Assembly (NCBI RefSeq): GCF_011250565.1
Contig: NZ_JAANMS010000001.1
Coordinates: 186,001 to 250,000, forward strand
From: Nocardioides sp. IC4_145
GTDB taxonomy: Bacteria; Actinomycetota; Actinomycetes; Propionibacteriales; Nocardioidaceae
Length of the DNA: 64,000 nucleotides
Direction: 5' to 3'
Shown: one piece after another, positions 9,210 to 18,085 of the stretch
Position numbering within the stretch: position 1 is the first letter of the stretch
Layout of the letters: every line of letters begins with the position of its first letter
Program-made: the position numbers and the translations under genes
Notes under the pieces: generated by a model
Databases searched by the model: none
The model's input: the letters and a program-made list of their open reading frames with translations, nothing else
Told to the model about the DNA's origin: nothing

Positions 9210-10624
9210 CCTCCATCGAGGAGCTCAACCCCGAGCTCAAGGGCATCGGCCGCTACGAGTTCGGCTGGGCCGACCCGGACACCGCCGGTGCGACCGCCAA
9301 GCGCGGTCTCAACGAGGACGTCGTCCGCGACATCTCCGCGAAGAAGAACGAGCCGCAGTGGATGCTCGACCTGCGCCTGAAGGGCCTCAGGCTCTTCGAC
9401 CGCAAGCCGATGCCGACCTGGGGCTCCGACCTCGGCGCGATCGACTTCGACAACATCAAGTACTTCGTGCGGTCCAGCGAGAAGCAGGCCGCGACCTGGG
9501 ACGACCTCCCCGAGGACATCAAGAACACCTACGACAAGCTCGGCATCCCCGAGGCGGAGAAGCAGCGCCTGGTCTCCGGTGTCGCCGCGCAGTACGAGTC
9601 CGAGGTCGTCTACCACTCGATCCGTGAGGACCTCGAGGCCCAGGGCGTGCTGTTCCTGGACACCGACACGGCGCTCAAGGAGCAGCCGGAGCTGTTCAAG
9701 GAGTACTTCGGCACCGTCATCCCCGTCGGTGACAACAAGTTCTCCGCGCTCAACACCGCGGTGTGGTCCGGCGGCTCGTTCATCTACGTGCCCAAGGGCG
9801 TCCACGTGGACATCCCGCTCCAGGCCTACTTCCGGATCAACACCGAGAACATGGGCCAGTTCGAGCGGACGCTGATCATCGCCGACGAGGACTCCTACGT
9901 GCACTACGTCGAGGGCTGCACGGCGCCGATCTACAGCTCCGACTCGCTGCACTCGGCCGTCGTCGAGATCGTCGTGAAGAAGGGCGCCCGCGTCCGCTAC
10001 ACGACCATCCAGAACTGGTCGAACAACGTCTACAACCTGGTCACCAAGCGCGCGACCTGCGAGGCCGGCGCGACGATGGAGTGGGTCGACGGCAACATCG
10101 GCTCCAAGGTGACGATGAAGTACCCGGCCGTCTACCTCATGGGCGAGCACGCCAAGGGCGAGACGCTCTCGATCGCGTTCGCCGGCGAGGGCCAGCACCA
10201 GGACGCCGGCGCCAAGATGGTGCACGCCGCGCCGCACACCTCCAGCTCGATCCTGAGCAAGTCGGTGGCCCGCGGCGGCGGCCGGACGTCGTACCGCGGC
10301 CTGATCCAGGTCAACGAGGGCGCCTACGGCTCGAAGTCCAACGTGCTGTGCGACGCGCTGCTCGTCGACCAGATCTCGCGCTCGGACACCTACCCCTACG
10401 TCGACATCCGCGAGGACGACGTGTCCATGGGCCACGAGGCGAGCGTCTCGAAGGTCTCCGACGACCAGCTCTTCTACCTCATGTCGCGCGGCATGGAGGA
10501 GGACGAGGCGATGGCGATGATCGTCCGCGGCTTCGTCGAGCCGATCGCCAAGGAGCTGCCGATGGAGTACGCCCTGGAGCTCAACCGCCTCATCGAGCTG
10601 CAGATGGAGGGCGCGGTCGGCTGA
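9206..10624 (+). CDS. sufB: Fe-S cluster assembly scaffold protein SufB
   Basis: Core subunit of the SufBCD scaffold, on which Fe-S clusters are built. The 472 residues match the family length. The beta-helix region is very conserved, with [14 protein letters not shown] and the C-terminal SFLYLMSRG-like segment (LFYLMSRGM). No intein is present, unlike in some mycobacterial SufB proteins. ATG 9206 overlaps the sufR stop and has GAGGAGAAAGGG upstream. It is the first structural gene of the operon. Confidence 0.97.
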   Translation: MTSIEELNPELKGIGRYEFGWADPDTAGATAKRGLNEDVVRDISAKKNEPQWMLDLRLKGLRLFDRKPMPTWGSDLGAIDFDNIKYFVRSSEKQAATWDDLPEDIKNTYDKLGIPEAEKQRLVSGVAAQYESEVVYHSIREDLEAQGVLFLDTDTALKEQPELFKEYFGTVIPVGDNKFSALNTAVWSGGSFIYVPKGVHVDIPLQAYFRINTENMGQFERTLIIADEDSYVHYVEGCTAPIYSSDSLHSAVVEIVVKKGARVRYTTIQNWSNNVYNLVTKRATCEAGATMEWVDGNIGSKVTMKYPAVYLMGEHAKGETLSIAFAGEGQHQDAGAKMVHAAPHTSSSILSKSVARGGGRTSYRGLIQVNEGAYGSKSNVLCDALLVDQISRSDTYPYVDIREDDVSMGHEASVSKVSDDQLFYLMSRGMEEDEAMAMIVRGFVEPIAKELPMEYALELNRLIELQMEGAVG

Positions 10625-10671
10625 CCGCCGGCCCCGTCCCTCCTGCTGCCGACCGTAGAAAGACAGACGTA

Positions 10672-11895
10672 GTGACCGTGACTGACACCGACCTCGGCAC
10701 TGACCCGAGCATCGCCCGCGACAGCGTCGCGAGCGCGCTCGAGCAGGACCGGGTGGAGTCCCACCTCAACCCGCCGCCGTCGTACGACCTGGCCGACCAC
10801 CCGGTCCCCACCGGGCGCGAGGAGGTCTGGCGCTTCACCCCGCTCAAGCGGCTGCGCGGGATCCTCGACGGCGAGGCGTCCGACAAGCAGCTGCGCCGCG
10901 AGGCCTCGCTGCCCGAGGGCGTGACGCTGACCGAGATCACCGCCGAGCAGGCGCGCGAGCTCGGTGAGCTCGCGCCGAACGACCGCCCCTCGGCGCTGGC
11001 CGTCGCCAATGCCGGCGGCGCGGTGCTGCTCGACGTGCCGGCCGAGCTCGAGGCGACCGAGCCGGTCGTCGTGACGCTGACCGGCAAGAGCGCCGACGAC
11101 CTCGTGTGGGGCCACGTCGTGGTCCGCCTCGGCCGCTTCTCGAAGGCGACCGTCGTGCTGCGCCACGCCGGCTCCGCCCGATACGCCGCCACGACGACCG
11201 TGGTGGTCGGCGACGGCGCCGAGCTCAACATGGTCTCGCTGCAGGACTGGGACGACGACGCGGTCCACCTCGGCCGCGACGCGATCCGGGTCGGCCGCGA
11301 CGCGAGCGTCAAGCACACCTCGGTGAGCTTCGGCGGCGACGTGGTCCGGATGCACGCGAACGTCGAGTACGACGGTCCCGGCGGCGAGGCTGAGCTGCTC
11401 GGCCTGTACTTCGCCGACGCCGGCCAGCACCTCGAGCACCGGCTCTTCGCCGACCACAACCAGCCGCGCACCAAGTCCAACGTCGTCTACAAGGGCGCGC
11501 TCCAGGGCCAGGGCGCGCGGACGGTGTGGATCGGCAACGTGCTGATCCGCAAGGTCGCCGAGGGCATCGAGACCTACGAGGAGAACCGCAACCTCGTGCT
11601 CACCGACGGCTGCCAGGCCGACTCGGTGCCGAACCTCGAGATCGAGACCGGCGAGATCGAGGGCGCGGGCCACGCGTCCGCGACCGCCCGATTCGACGAC
11701 GAGCAGCTGTTCTACCTGCGCTCGCGCGGCGTCTCCGACGCCGAGGCGCGCCGCCTGGTGCTGCACGGGTTCTTCAACGACCTGATCCGCAAGGTCGGCA
11801 TCCCCTCCCTCGAGGAGCAGCTGACCGACACCGTCGAGGCCGAGCTGGCCAAGAACGTCCTCGACGGGCTCGCGCCCGTGGGTGGCGCGCAGTGA
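10672..11895 (+). CDS. sufD: Fe-S cluster assembly protein SufD
   Basis: Partner of SufB in the SufBCD scaffold, 407 residues, homologous in its C-terminal beta-helix (NVVYKGALQGQ, TYEENRNLVL, LFYLRSRG). The conserved opening EEVWRFTPLKRL is near residues 51-62. The gap after sufB is 47 bases with only a weak purine-rich ribosome site (AGAAAGA), and GTG 10678 two codons later is an alternative start. The stop overlaps the Rieske gene start as GTGA. Confidence 0.95.
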   Translation: MTVTDTDLGTDPSIARDSVASALEQDRVESHLNPPPSYDLADHPVPTGREEVWRFTPLKRLRGILDGEASDKQLRREASLPEGVTLTEITAEQARELGELAPNDRPSALAVANAGGAVLLDVPAELEATEPVVVTLTGKSADDLVWGHVVVRLGRFSKATVVLRHAGSARYAATTTVVVGDGAELNMVSLQDWDDDAVHLGRDAIRVGRDASVKHTSVSFGGDVVRMHANVEYDGPGGEAELLGLYFADAGQHLEHRLFADHNQPRTKSNVVYKGALQGQGARTVWIGNVLIRKVAEGIETYEENRNLVLTDGCQADSVPNLEIETGEIEGAGHASATARFDDEQLFYLRSRGVSDAEARRLVLHGFFNDLIRKVGIPSLEEQLTDTVEAELAKNVLDGLAPVGGAQ

Positions 11896-12239
11896 GCTTC
11901 GAGCGTGCCTGCGCCCTGGCCGACGTACCCACCGACGAGGCGCTCGGCGTCACCGTCGGGGCGTACGACGTCGCCGTCGCCCGCGACGGCGACGAGGTCT
12001 ACGCGCTGCAGGACCTCTGCTCCCACGCCGCCGTGTCCCTGAGCGAGGGCGAGGTCGCGGACTGCGCCGTCGAGTGCTGGCTGCACGGCTCGCGCTTCGA
12101 CCTCCGCACCGGCAAGCCCACCGGCCTCCCGGCCACCGAACCCGTCGCGACCTTCCCCGTGGAGGTCCGCGAGGGCCCCGACGGACCCAGCGTCTACGTC
12201 GACACCACCACTACCCTGAACGGAGTCACCCCCTCATGA
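11892..12239 (+). CDS. Rieske-type [2Fe-2S] ferredoxin within the suf operon
   Basis: Small soluble Rieske protein of 115 residues. The cluster ligands are visible as CSH (about residues 39-41) and CWLH (about 59-62). It resembles ferredoxin subunits of non-heme iron oxygenases such as BphF/NdoA. It overlaps sufD (GTGA) and sufC (ATGA), so it belongs to the Suf translation unit; a Rieske gene in this position is common in actinobacterial suf operons. An electron-donor role in cluster assembly is inferred. Confidence 0.92.
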   Translation: MSFERACALADVPTDEALGVTVGAYDVAVARDGDEVYALQDLCSHAAVSLSEGEVADCAVECWLHGSRFDLRTGKPTGLPATEPVATFPVEVREGPDGPSVYVDTTTTLNGVTPS

Positions 12240-12997
12240 GCGAGCTCGTCATCAAGGACCTGCAGGTGTCCGTGGACACCGAGGACGGTCCCAAGGAGAT
12301 CCTCAAGGGCGTCACCCTGACCATCGGGTCGGGGGAGACCCACGCGATCATGGGCCCCAACGGGTCCGGCAAGTCCACCCTGGCCTACTCGATCGCCGGC
12401 CACCCGAAGTACACGATCACCGGCGGCACCGTCACCCTCGACGGCGAGGACGTCCTCGCGATGTCGGTCGACGAGCGCGCCCGCGCCGGCATGTTCCTCG
12501 CGATGCAGTACCCCGTCGAGGTCCCCGGCGTCTCGGTGTCGAACTTCCTGCGCACGGCGAAGACGGCCATCGACGGTGAGGCCCCCAAGCTGCGCACGTG
12601 GGTCAAGGACGTCAACGGCGCCCTCGAGCGCCTCAACCTCGACCCGACCTTCGGCACCCGCTCGGTCAACGAGGGCTTCTCCGGCGGTGAGAAGAAGCGC
12701 CACGAGATCGCCCAGCTCGAGCTGCTCGACCCGAAGGTCGCGATCCTCGACGAGACCGACTCCGGCCTCGACATCGACGCGCTCAAGGTCGTCTCCGACG
12801 GCGTGAACCGCTTCCGCGAGAAGGAGGGCAAGGGCGTCCTGCTGATCACGCACTACACGCGCATCCTGCGCTACATCAAGCCCGACCACGTCCACGTCTT
12901 CGTCGCCGGCCGGGTCGCCGCGTCCGGCGGCCCCGAGCTCGCCGAGGAGCTCGAGGCCGAGGGCTACGACAAGTACCTCAAGGCCGCGGCGGTCTGA
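12236..12997 (+). CDS. sufC: Fe-S cluster assembly ATPase SufC
   Basis: ABC-type ATPase that drives shape changes in SufBCD during cluster assembly; it is soluble, not a transporter. Its 253 residues show Walker A GPNGSGKST near 40-48, signature FSGGEKKR, Walker B ILDETDSGLD and ITHYTRIL. The ETDSGLD sequence is typical of SufC. ATG 12236 overlaps the Rieske stop, and the TGATG junction couples it to sufS. Confidence 0.97.
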   Translation: MSELVIKDLQVSVDTEDGPKEILKGVTLTIGSGETHAIMGPNGSGKSTLAYSIAGHPKYTITGGTVTLDGEDVLAMSVDERARAGMFLAMQYPVEVPGVSVSNFLRTAKTAIDGEAPKLRTWVKDVNGALERLNLDPTFGTRSVNEGFSGGEKKRHEIAQLELLDPKVAILDETDSGLDIDALKVVSDGVNRFREKEGKGVLLITHYTRILRYIKPDHVHVFVAGRVAASGGPELAEELEAEGYDKYLKAAAV

Positions 12998-14259
12998 TGA
13001 CGCTCCCCGGACTCCTCCCCGAGCTGGAGGTCATCCGCAAGGACTTCCCGATCCTCGAGCGCACGCTCGCGGGCGGGATGCCGCTGGTGTACCTCGACAG
13101 CGCGAACACCTCGCAGAAGCCGCAGTGCGTGATCGACGCGATGGTCGACCACCTCGAGCGGCACAACGCGAACGTCGCGCGCGCCATGCACCAGCTCGGG
13201 GCGGAGTCCTCCGAGGCGTTCGAGAACGCCCGCGACGTGGTCGCGCGGTTCATCGGCGCCCCGAGCCGCGACGAGGTGATCTTCACCAAGAACGCCTCCG
13301 AGGCGCTCAACCTCGTCGCGAACACGCTCGCCTGGGCGACCGGCGACCTGGCGATCGGGGAGGGCGACGAGGTCGTCATCACCGAGATGGAGCACCACTC
13401 CAACATCGTGCCGTGGCAGCTGCTCACCCAACGCAAGGGCGCCACGCTGCGGTGGTTCGGCCTGACCGAGTCCGGCGAGCTGGACCTCTCCGACATCGAC
13501 TCGCTGATCACCGAGCGGACCAAGGTCGTCTCGCTGACCTGGGTCTCGAACATGCTCGGCACGATCAACCCGGTCGCCGAGATCGCCCGGCGCGCCCACG
13601 AGGTCGGCGCGATCGTCGTCGTCGACGCCTCGCAGGCCGCGCCGCAGCTGCCGGTCGACGTCACCGAGGTCGACGCCGACGTGCTGGTCTTCACCGGGCA
13701 CAAGGTCGTCGGGCCGACCGGCATCGGCGTGCTGTGGGGCAAGCGCTCGCTGCTCGAGCAGCTGCCGCCGTTCCTCGGGGGCGGCGAGATGATCGAGACC
13801 GTCCGCATGGAGCGGTCGACGTACGCGGGCATCCCGCACAAGTTCGAGGCCGGCACCCCGCCGATCGTCGAGGCCGTCGGCCTCGGTGCCGCGCTGGAGT
13901 ACCTCGCGGCCGTCGGGCTGGACAACATCCACCGCCACGAGCAGGCGATCACGGCGTACGCGCTCGACGGGCTCGCCACGATCCCCGGCCTGCGCGTGCT
14001 CGGCCCCCTCGACGTCACGCGGCGCGGGGGAGCGGTGGCGTTCGAGATGGACGGCGTGCACCCCCACGACATCGCCCAGGTGCTCGACTCGCGTGGCGTC
14101 GCCGTGCGCGCGGGCCACCACTGCGCGAAGCCGGCGCACGCGCGCTTCGGCGTGCAGAGCTCGACCCGGATGTCGTCGTACCTCTACACGACCCCCGCGG
14201 AGATCGACGCCCTCGTGGAGGGCCTCGAGCACACCCGCGCGTACTTCAAGGTGGGCTGA
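12997..14259 (+). CDS. sufS: Cysteine desulfurase, group II (SufS)
   Basis: Pyridoxal-phosphate enzyme that removes sulfur from cysteine for Fe-S assembly. The 420 residues carry the PLP lysine in GHKVVGPTG (Lys236) and the catalytic cysteine in RAGHHCAKP (Cys376), with the short loop of group II enzymes. The ATG shares its first base with the sufC stop. SufU follows three bases after its stop and is the expected sulfur acceptor in Gram-positive bacteria. Confidence 0.97.
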   Translation: MTLPGLLPELEVIRKDFPILERTLAGGMPLVYLDSANTSQKPQCVIDAMVDHLERHNANVARAMHQLGAESSEAFENARDVVARFIGAPSRDEVIFTKNASEALNLVANTLAWATGDLAIGEGDEVVITEMEHHSNIVPWQLLTQRKGATLRWFGLTESGELDLSDIDSLITERTKVVSLTWVSNMLGTINPVAEIARRAHEVGAIVVVDASQAAPQLPVDVTEVDADVLVFTGHKVVGPTGIGVLWGKRSLLEQLPPFLGGGEMIETVRMERSTYAGIPHKFEAGTPPIVEAVGLGAALEYLAAVGLDNIHRHEQAITAYALDGLATIPGLRVLGPLDVTRRGGAVAFEMDGVHPHDIAQVLDSRGVAVRAGHHCAKPAHARFGVQSSTRMSSYLYTTPAEIDALVEGLEHTRAYFKVG

Positions 14260-14262
14260 GGA

Positions 14263-14712
14263 ATGAACGCCGAGCTGGACTCGCTCTACCAGGAGATCAT
14301 CCTGGACCACTACAAGAACCCGCACCACGCGGGCCTGCGCGAGCCGTACGAGGCCGAGGTGCACCACGTGAACCCGACCTGCGGCGACGAGGTGACGCTG
14401 CGCGTCCACCTCGCCGAGGGCAAGGTCGCCGACGTGTCGTACGACGCCGTCGGCTGCTCGATCTCGCAGGCCTCCGCCTCGGTCCTCACCGACCTCGTCA
14501 TCGGCAAGCCGGTCGACGAGGCGATGTCGGTCCACGAGGAGTTCCTGACCCTGATGCAGGGCAAGGGCACCGTGGAGCCCGACGAGGACGTGCTGGAGGA
14601 CGGCATCGCCTTCGCCGGTGTCGCGAAGTTCCCCGCGCGCGTCAAGTGCGCACTGCTGTCCTGGATGGCCTGGAAGGACGCCACCGCCCGATCCCTGGAG
14701 GAGACCCGATGA
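14263..14712 (+). CDS. sufU: SufU, zinc-dependent sulfur acceptor
   Basis: IscU-like protein of 149 residues that accepts persulfide sulfur from SufS. The conserved cysteines are Cys40 (NPTCGD), Cys65 (GCSIS) and Cys129 (VKCALL), and Asp42 completes the zinc site. The loop between the second and third cysteines is longer than in IscU, as expected for SufU. It starts three bases after sufS and overlaps sufT by ATGA. Confidence 0.96.
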   Translation: MNAELDSLYQEIILDHYKNPHHAGLREPYEAEVHHVNPTCGDEVTLRVHLAEGKVADVSYDAVGCSISQASASVLTDLVIGKPVDEAMSVHEEFLTLMQGKGTVEPDEDVLEDGIAFAGVAKFPARVKCALLSWMAWKDATARSLEETR

Positions 14713-15089
14713 CCGAGCTCGACCACTCCGACCTGCCGGAGGTCCCCGAGGCCACCGGTGCCGCGCCCGCCGGCTCCTCGACCGTGTCGCCCGAGGAGGT
14801 CACCGAGGCGATGAAGGACGTCGTCGACCCCGAGCTGGGGATCAACGTCGTCGACCTGGGCCTGGTGTACGACGTGCACGTCGACGAGGGCTCGAACGTC
14901 GTCCTCGACATGACGCTCACCTCTGCGGCCTGCCCGCTGACCGACGTCATCCAGGACCAGACCAACGCCGCGCTCGAGGGCCTGGTCAACGACGTCGCAA
15001 TCAACTGGGTCTGGATGCCGCCGTGGGGCCCCGACAAGATCACCCCCGACGGCCGCGAGCAGCTGCGCGCCCTCGGCTTCAACGTCTGA
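14709..15089 (+). CDS. sufT: SufT/DUF59 metal-sulfur cluster maturation factor
   Basis: Small MIP18-family (DUF59) protein of 126 residues that helps maturation of Fe-S proteins. The core has DPELGINVVDLGLVYD (about 38-53) and a conserved cysteine in TSAACPLTD near residue 78. The first 30 residues are a variable acidic extension. It overlaps sufU by ATGA and ends the Suf operon; the next gene starts eight bases on and may be cotranscribed. Confidence 0.92.
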   Translation: MTELDHSDLPEVPEATGAAPAGSSTVSPEEVTEAMKDVVDPELGINVVDLGLVYDVHVDEGSNVVLDMTLTSAACPLTDVIQDQTNAALEGLVNDVAINWVWMPPWGPDKITPDGREQLRALGFNV

Positions 15090-15096
15090 GCCGCAC

Positions 15097-15615
15097 GTGA
15101 GCACCCAGCCGCCGGAGGTCTCGGCCGAGGTCGAGGCCTTCTGGGTCCTCGCGCGCCGGCAGGCGCGGCTGGAGCGGCTGCCCGGCTACTTCGGCCCGTC
15201 CGCGCTGGCCTCGCTGCCGCCCCCGGCGTGGTCCTTCGGAGCGACGCCAGAGCAGGCCGACGAGCTCGCCGACCTGGTGGCCGGCGGGGTCAAGACGGCG
15301 ACGGCGAGCGCCGTGGACGACTACGCCGCGGAGGGCGTGCCGCTGCCCGAGCCGGGCACGCTCGGCATCGTCCTCGACGGCTCCGGCCGTCCGCGCGCGC
15401 TCGTGACGACCACCGAGGTCGCGGTCGTGCCCTTCGACCAGGTTCCGGCCGAGCACGCGCACGCCGAGGGCGAGGGCGACCGGTCGCTCGCCACCTGGCG
15501 CCAGCGGCACGAGTCGTTCTTCCGCGAGGTCGACCCGCACGGCCGCGGCTTCCGCCCCGACATGCCGGTCGTGCTCGAGCGGTTCCGCGTGCTGCACCCC
15601 AAGCCCGGACGGTGA
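15097..15615 (+). CDS. ASCH domain protein
   Basis: A 172-residue protein whose body fits the ASCH fold, a PUA-like RNA-binding domain: GGVKTATAS near 63-71, a GTLGIVLDGSGRP segment and a closing WRQRHESFF motif. ASCH proteins are thought to bind RNA or modified nucleosides; no precise reaction is known for this one. GTG 15097 follows the sufT stop by seven bases, and its end overlaps the acVLRF1 gene, so it is coupled to a translation-related gene. Confidence 0.8.
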   Translation: MSTQPPEVSAEVEAFWVLARRQARLERLPGYFGPSALASLPPPAWSFGATPEQADELADLVAGGVKTATASAVDDYAAEGVPLPEPGTLGIVLDGSGRPRALVTTTEVAVVPFDQVPAEHAHAEGEGDRSLATWRQRHESFFREVDPHGRGFRPDMPVVLERFRVLHPKPGR

Positions 15616-16244
15616 GCACCTCCACCGTCGTGCCGGTGCCCGCCGAGCGGTGGGAACGGTGGGTGCTGAACTTCCAGGGCCGCCACGGCCCGACCGCGCT
15701 GGCGGTCGCCTCCGGTGCGCTGACCGGCAGCGCCGAGGACGGGTCGACCTTCGCGGCGTCCCTGCCCTTCGAAGAGGCGTACGCCGGCCTGCCGGACGCC
15801 GGCGCGTTCGCCGCTGCCGGAGGCGGGGTCGTGCCGGCCGACTGGGGCGTGCTGCTCGTGCGCAAGGGCGGCTTCGCGGTCGCCCGGCTCGCCGGCGCGA
15901 CCGTCGTCGACTCCAAGGTCGGCCAGCGCCACGTCCAGGGGCGCACCAAGGCCGGCGGGCAGAGCCAGCAGCGGTTCGCCCGCCGCCGCGACAACCAGGC
16001 GCGGGCCGCCTACGAGGCCGCGGCCGGCCACGCCGCCCGCATCCTCGCGGGTCTCGCCGACCTCGACGGCCCGGTCGTCACCGGCGGGGACCGGCCGGCG
16101 GTCGAGGAGGTCCTGGGCGGGGCGCCGCTCGACCGGCTCCGCGTGGTCGGTCCCTGGCTCGCCGTACCCGATCCTCGCCGGGCGGTGCTCGACCAGGCGG
16201 TCCGCGACGCCTGCTCGCTGCAGGTCGCCGTCGTCAACGCCTGA
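15612..16244 (+). CDS. acVLRF1-type peptidyl-tRNA hydrolase (Vms1/eRF1-like)
   Basis: A 210-residue protein of the actinobacterial Vms1-like release factor group, which cleaves peptidyl-tRNA on stalled ribosomes or split 60S-like particles. The key loop, KAGGQSQQRF near residues 115-124, carries the GxxQ-type glutamine, and KVGQRHVQGR precedes it. It overlaps the ASCH gene by GTGA. The name rests on this motif and on overall length; a role in ribosome quality control follows from the family. Confidence 0.85.
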   Translation: MSTSTVVPVPAERWERWVLNFQGRHGPTALAVASGALTGSAEDGSTFAASLPFEEAYAGLPDAGAFAAAGGGVVPADWGVLLVRKGGFAVARLAGATVVDSKVGQRHVQGRTKAGGQSQQRFARRRDNQARAAYEAAAGHAARILAGLADLDGPVVTGGDRPAVEEVLGGAPLDRLRVVGPWLAVPDPRRAVLDQAVRDACSLQVAVVNA

Positions 16245-16323
16245 CCAACGGGCCCGCTGCCGAGACGGGCGACCTGCACAGGACCTGCACATCTCGTCCG
16301 CCTCTCCTGCGCGGCTCCGCACC

Positions 16324-16329
16324 TAGCGT
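16324..16329 (+). promoter_or_regulatory. -10 box TAGCGT for ABC pair
   Basis: TAGCGT with a seven-base gap to ATG 16337; a leaderless start is predicted. Confidence 0.55.
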
Positions 16330-16336
16330 CCTGGCC

Positions 16337-17269
16337 ATGATCAGCGTGCGAGGGCTCACGAAGCAGTACGGCGGGGTGCGGGCCGTGGACGACCTCACCT
16401 TCGACGTGGAACCGGGCAAGGTCACCGGCTTCCTGGGGCCCAACGGGGCCGGGAAGTCGACGACCATGCGGATGGTCCTGGGCCTCGACCGGCCGACGGC
16501 CGGCACCGCGGAGGTCGCCGGCCGTCGGTACGCCGACCTGGCTGCTCCGCTGCGCGAGGTCGGTGCGCTGCTGGACGCCGGTGCGGTGCACCCGGGCCGC
16601 AGCGGCCGGGCGCACCTGCGGATCGCCGCCCGCAGCAACGGCATCACCGTGCGCCGGGTCGACGAGGTGCTCGCTCAGGTGGGCCTCGACCGGGTCGCCC
16701 GCCGGCGCACCAAGGGCTACTCGCTCGGGATGCGGCAACGGCTCGGCATCGCCGGCGCCCTGCTGGGCGACCCGCCCGTGCTCGTCTTCGACGAGCCGGT
16801 CAACGGCCTCGACCTCGACGGGGTGCGGTGGATCCGCGGCCTGCTGCGGGGGTTTGCCGACGAGGGACGCACGGTGCTGGTCTCGAGCCACCTGATGAGC
16901 GAGATGCAGCTGGTCGCGGACCGGGTGCTCGTCATCGGTCGCGGACGCCTGCTCGCGGACGCCGGCATCGAGGACGTGCTGCGCGGCCTCGGTCACCGCG
17001 TCCGGGTCCGCAGCCCGCGGGCCGAGCAGCTGCACGGCGTGCTCGCCGACCGCGCCGCGGTCGAGCGGGTCACCGCGGAGGAGCTGGAGGTCACCGGGCT
17101 CGCCGCGGCAGAGGTCGGCGACCTCGCGCACGCCGCCGGGGTGCCGGTCCACCGCCTGGCCGAGGCCGAGCAGTCGCTCGAGCAGGCGTACCTCGCGCTG
17201 ACCGAGGGCAGCGTCGAGCACGCCGGACACGCGCCCGAGCGGCCGGCGGCGGCCGAGGTGGGCCGATGA
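16337..17269 (+). CDS. ABC transporter ATPase, BcrA/bacitracin-export type
   Basis: Cytoplasmic ATPase of 310 residues with Walker A GPNGAGKST (about 36-44), a variant signature YSLGMRQR in place of LSGGQ (typical of the BcrA/lantibiotic-immunity type), Walker B LVFDEPVNGLD and SSHLMSEM. A C-terminal tail of roughly 90 residues follows. ATG 16337 lies seven bases after TAGCGT, so it is probably leaderless. The permease gene overlaps by ATGA. The substrate is unknown; peptide antibiotics are a common one in the family. Confidence 0.9.
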   Translation: MISVRGLTKQYGGVRAVDDLTFDVEPGKVTGFLGPNGAGKSTTMRMVLGLDRPTAGTAEVAGRRYADLAAPLREVGALLDAGAVHPGRSGRAHLRIAARSNGITVRRVDEVLAQVGLDRVARRRTKGYSLGMRQRLGIAGALLGDPPVLVFDEPVNGLDLDGVRWIRGLLRGFADEGRTVLVSSHLMSEMQLVADRVLVIGRGRLLADAGIEDVLRGLGHRVRVRSPRAEQLHGVLADRAAVERVTAEELEVTGLAAAEVGDLAHAAGVPVHRLAEAEQSLEQAYLALTEGSVEHAGHAPERPAAAEVGR

Positions 17270-18021
17270 GCGCCCTGGGGTGGGCCGCGGCCGCGGAGTG
17301 GAGCCGCATCTGGACCGTGCGGTCGAGCTGGCTGCTGGCCGGGGCGACGATGCTCGTGGTGCTCGGCATCGGCACCCTGGTGGGTCTGGACGCCTCTGGC
17401 AGTCCCTCCGACGTACCTGCGGACGCGAGCGCCTGGGACGGCGGCCGACCGACCGCCATGTTCGCGCTGTTCGGTGTCCTCGCGCTGGCGGTGGTGACCA
17501 GCACGGCCGACCACGGCCACGGCGGCATGGTCCCGACCCTGCAGTGGACGCCCCGGCGGACCGTTCTGCTCGCCGCCCGCGTCGGCGTCATCGTGCTGAC
17601 CACGGCGGGGCTCGGGCTGTTGCTGGTCACCGGCGCCTGCCTCCTGGTGTGGGCGATCGTGCCCGAGGTCGGGCTGGGCGTCGACGGCGCTGCCGAGGTG
17701 GTCGGCGGGACCGGCTACCTCCTGGCCGTGGGCGCCGCGCTCGCCGTGGGGCTCGGCCTGGTGCTGCGCAGCACCGCCGGGGGCCTGGTCAGCGTGATCG
17801 CCCTGGTGCTCGTGCTGCCGATGCTGCTGGCCCAGCTGCCCTACGACTGGTCGCTCGACCTCGCCACCGTGATGCCGGGCTCGGGCGCCCTGTACCTCGT
17901 GTTCGGCGAGGGACCCAGCGACGACATGACGACCACGTCCGCCCGGCTCACCCTCGCCTCTTGGGCGGTCGGAGCCGTGGTGGCCGGCGGGTGGCGCCTG
18001 CTGCGGTCCGACGCCGGCTGA
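17266..18021 (+). CDS. ABC transporter permease
   Basis: A 251-residue membrane protein with six hydrophobic segments (first about 22-42, then 64-80, 100-130, 145-165, 170-190 and 225-242), fitting the ABC-2 permease that partners BcrA-like ATPases. Residues 45-60 form a polar loop outside the helices. It overlaps the ATPase gene by four bases. The sequence shows no substrate information. Confidence 0.85.
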   Translation: MSALGWAAAAEWSRIWTVRSSWLLAGATMLVVLGIGTLVGLDASGSPSDVPADASAWDGGRPTAMFALFGVLALAVVTSTADHGHGGMVPTLQWTPRRTVLLAARVGVIVLTTAGLGLLLVTGACLLVWAIVPEVGLGVDGAAEVVGGTGYLLAVGAALAVGLGLVLRSTAGGLVSVIALVLVLPMLLAQLPYDWSLDLATVMPGSGALYLVFGEGPSDDMTTTSARLTLASWAVGAVVAGGWRLLRSDAG

Positions 18022-18072
18022 CGCGGGGTGATGCGGTCAGCGCGCCTGCGTGACGTGGCGGCCCGCCGTGGC

Positions 18073-18078
18073 TAGCGT
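18073..18078 (+). promoter_or_regulatory. -10 box TAGCGT for kinase-fold gene
   Basis: TAGCGT with a seven-base gap to ATG 18086; a leaderless start is predicted. Confidence 0.55.
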
Positions 18079-18085
18079 CCGAGCC

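Noticed and set aside
9206-10624. Intein in SufB
   Set aside because: Some mycobacterial SufB proteins carry one; here length (472 residues) and continuous conserved motifs show none.
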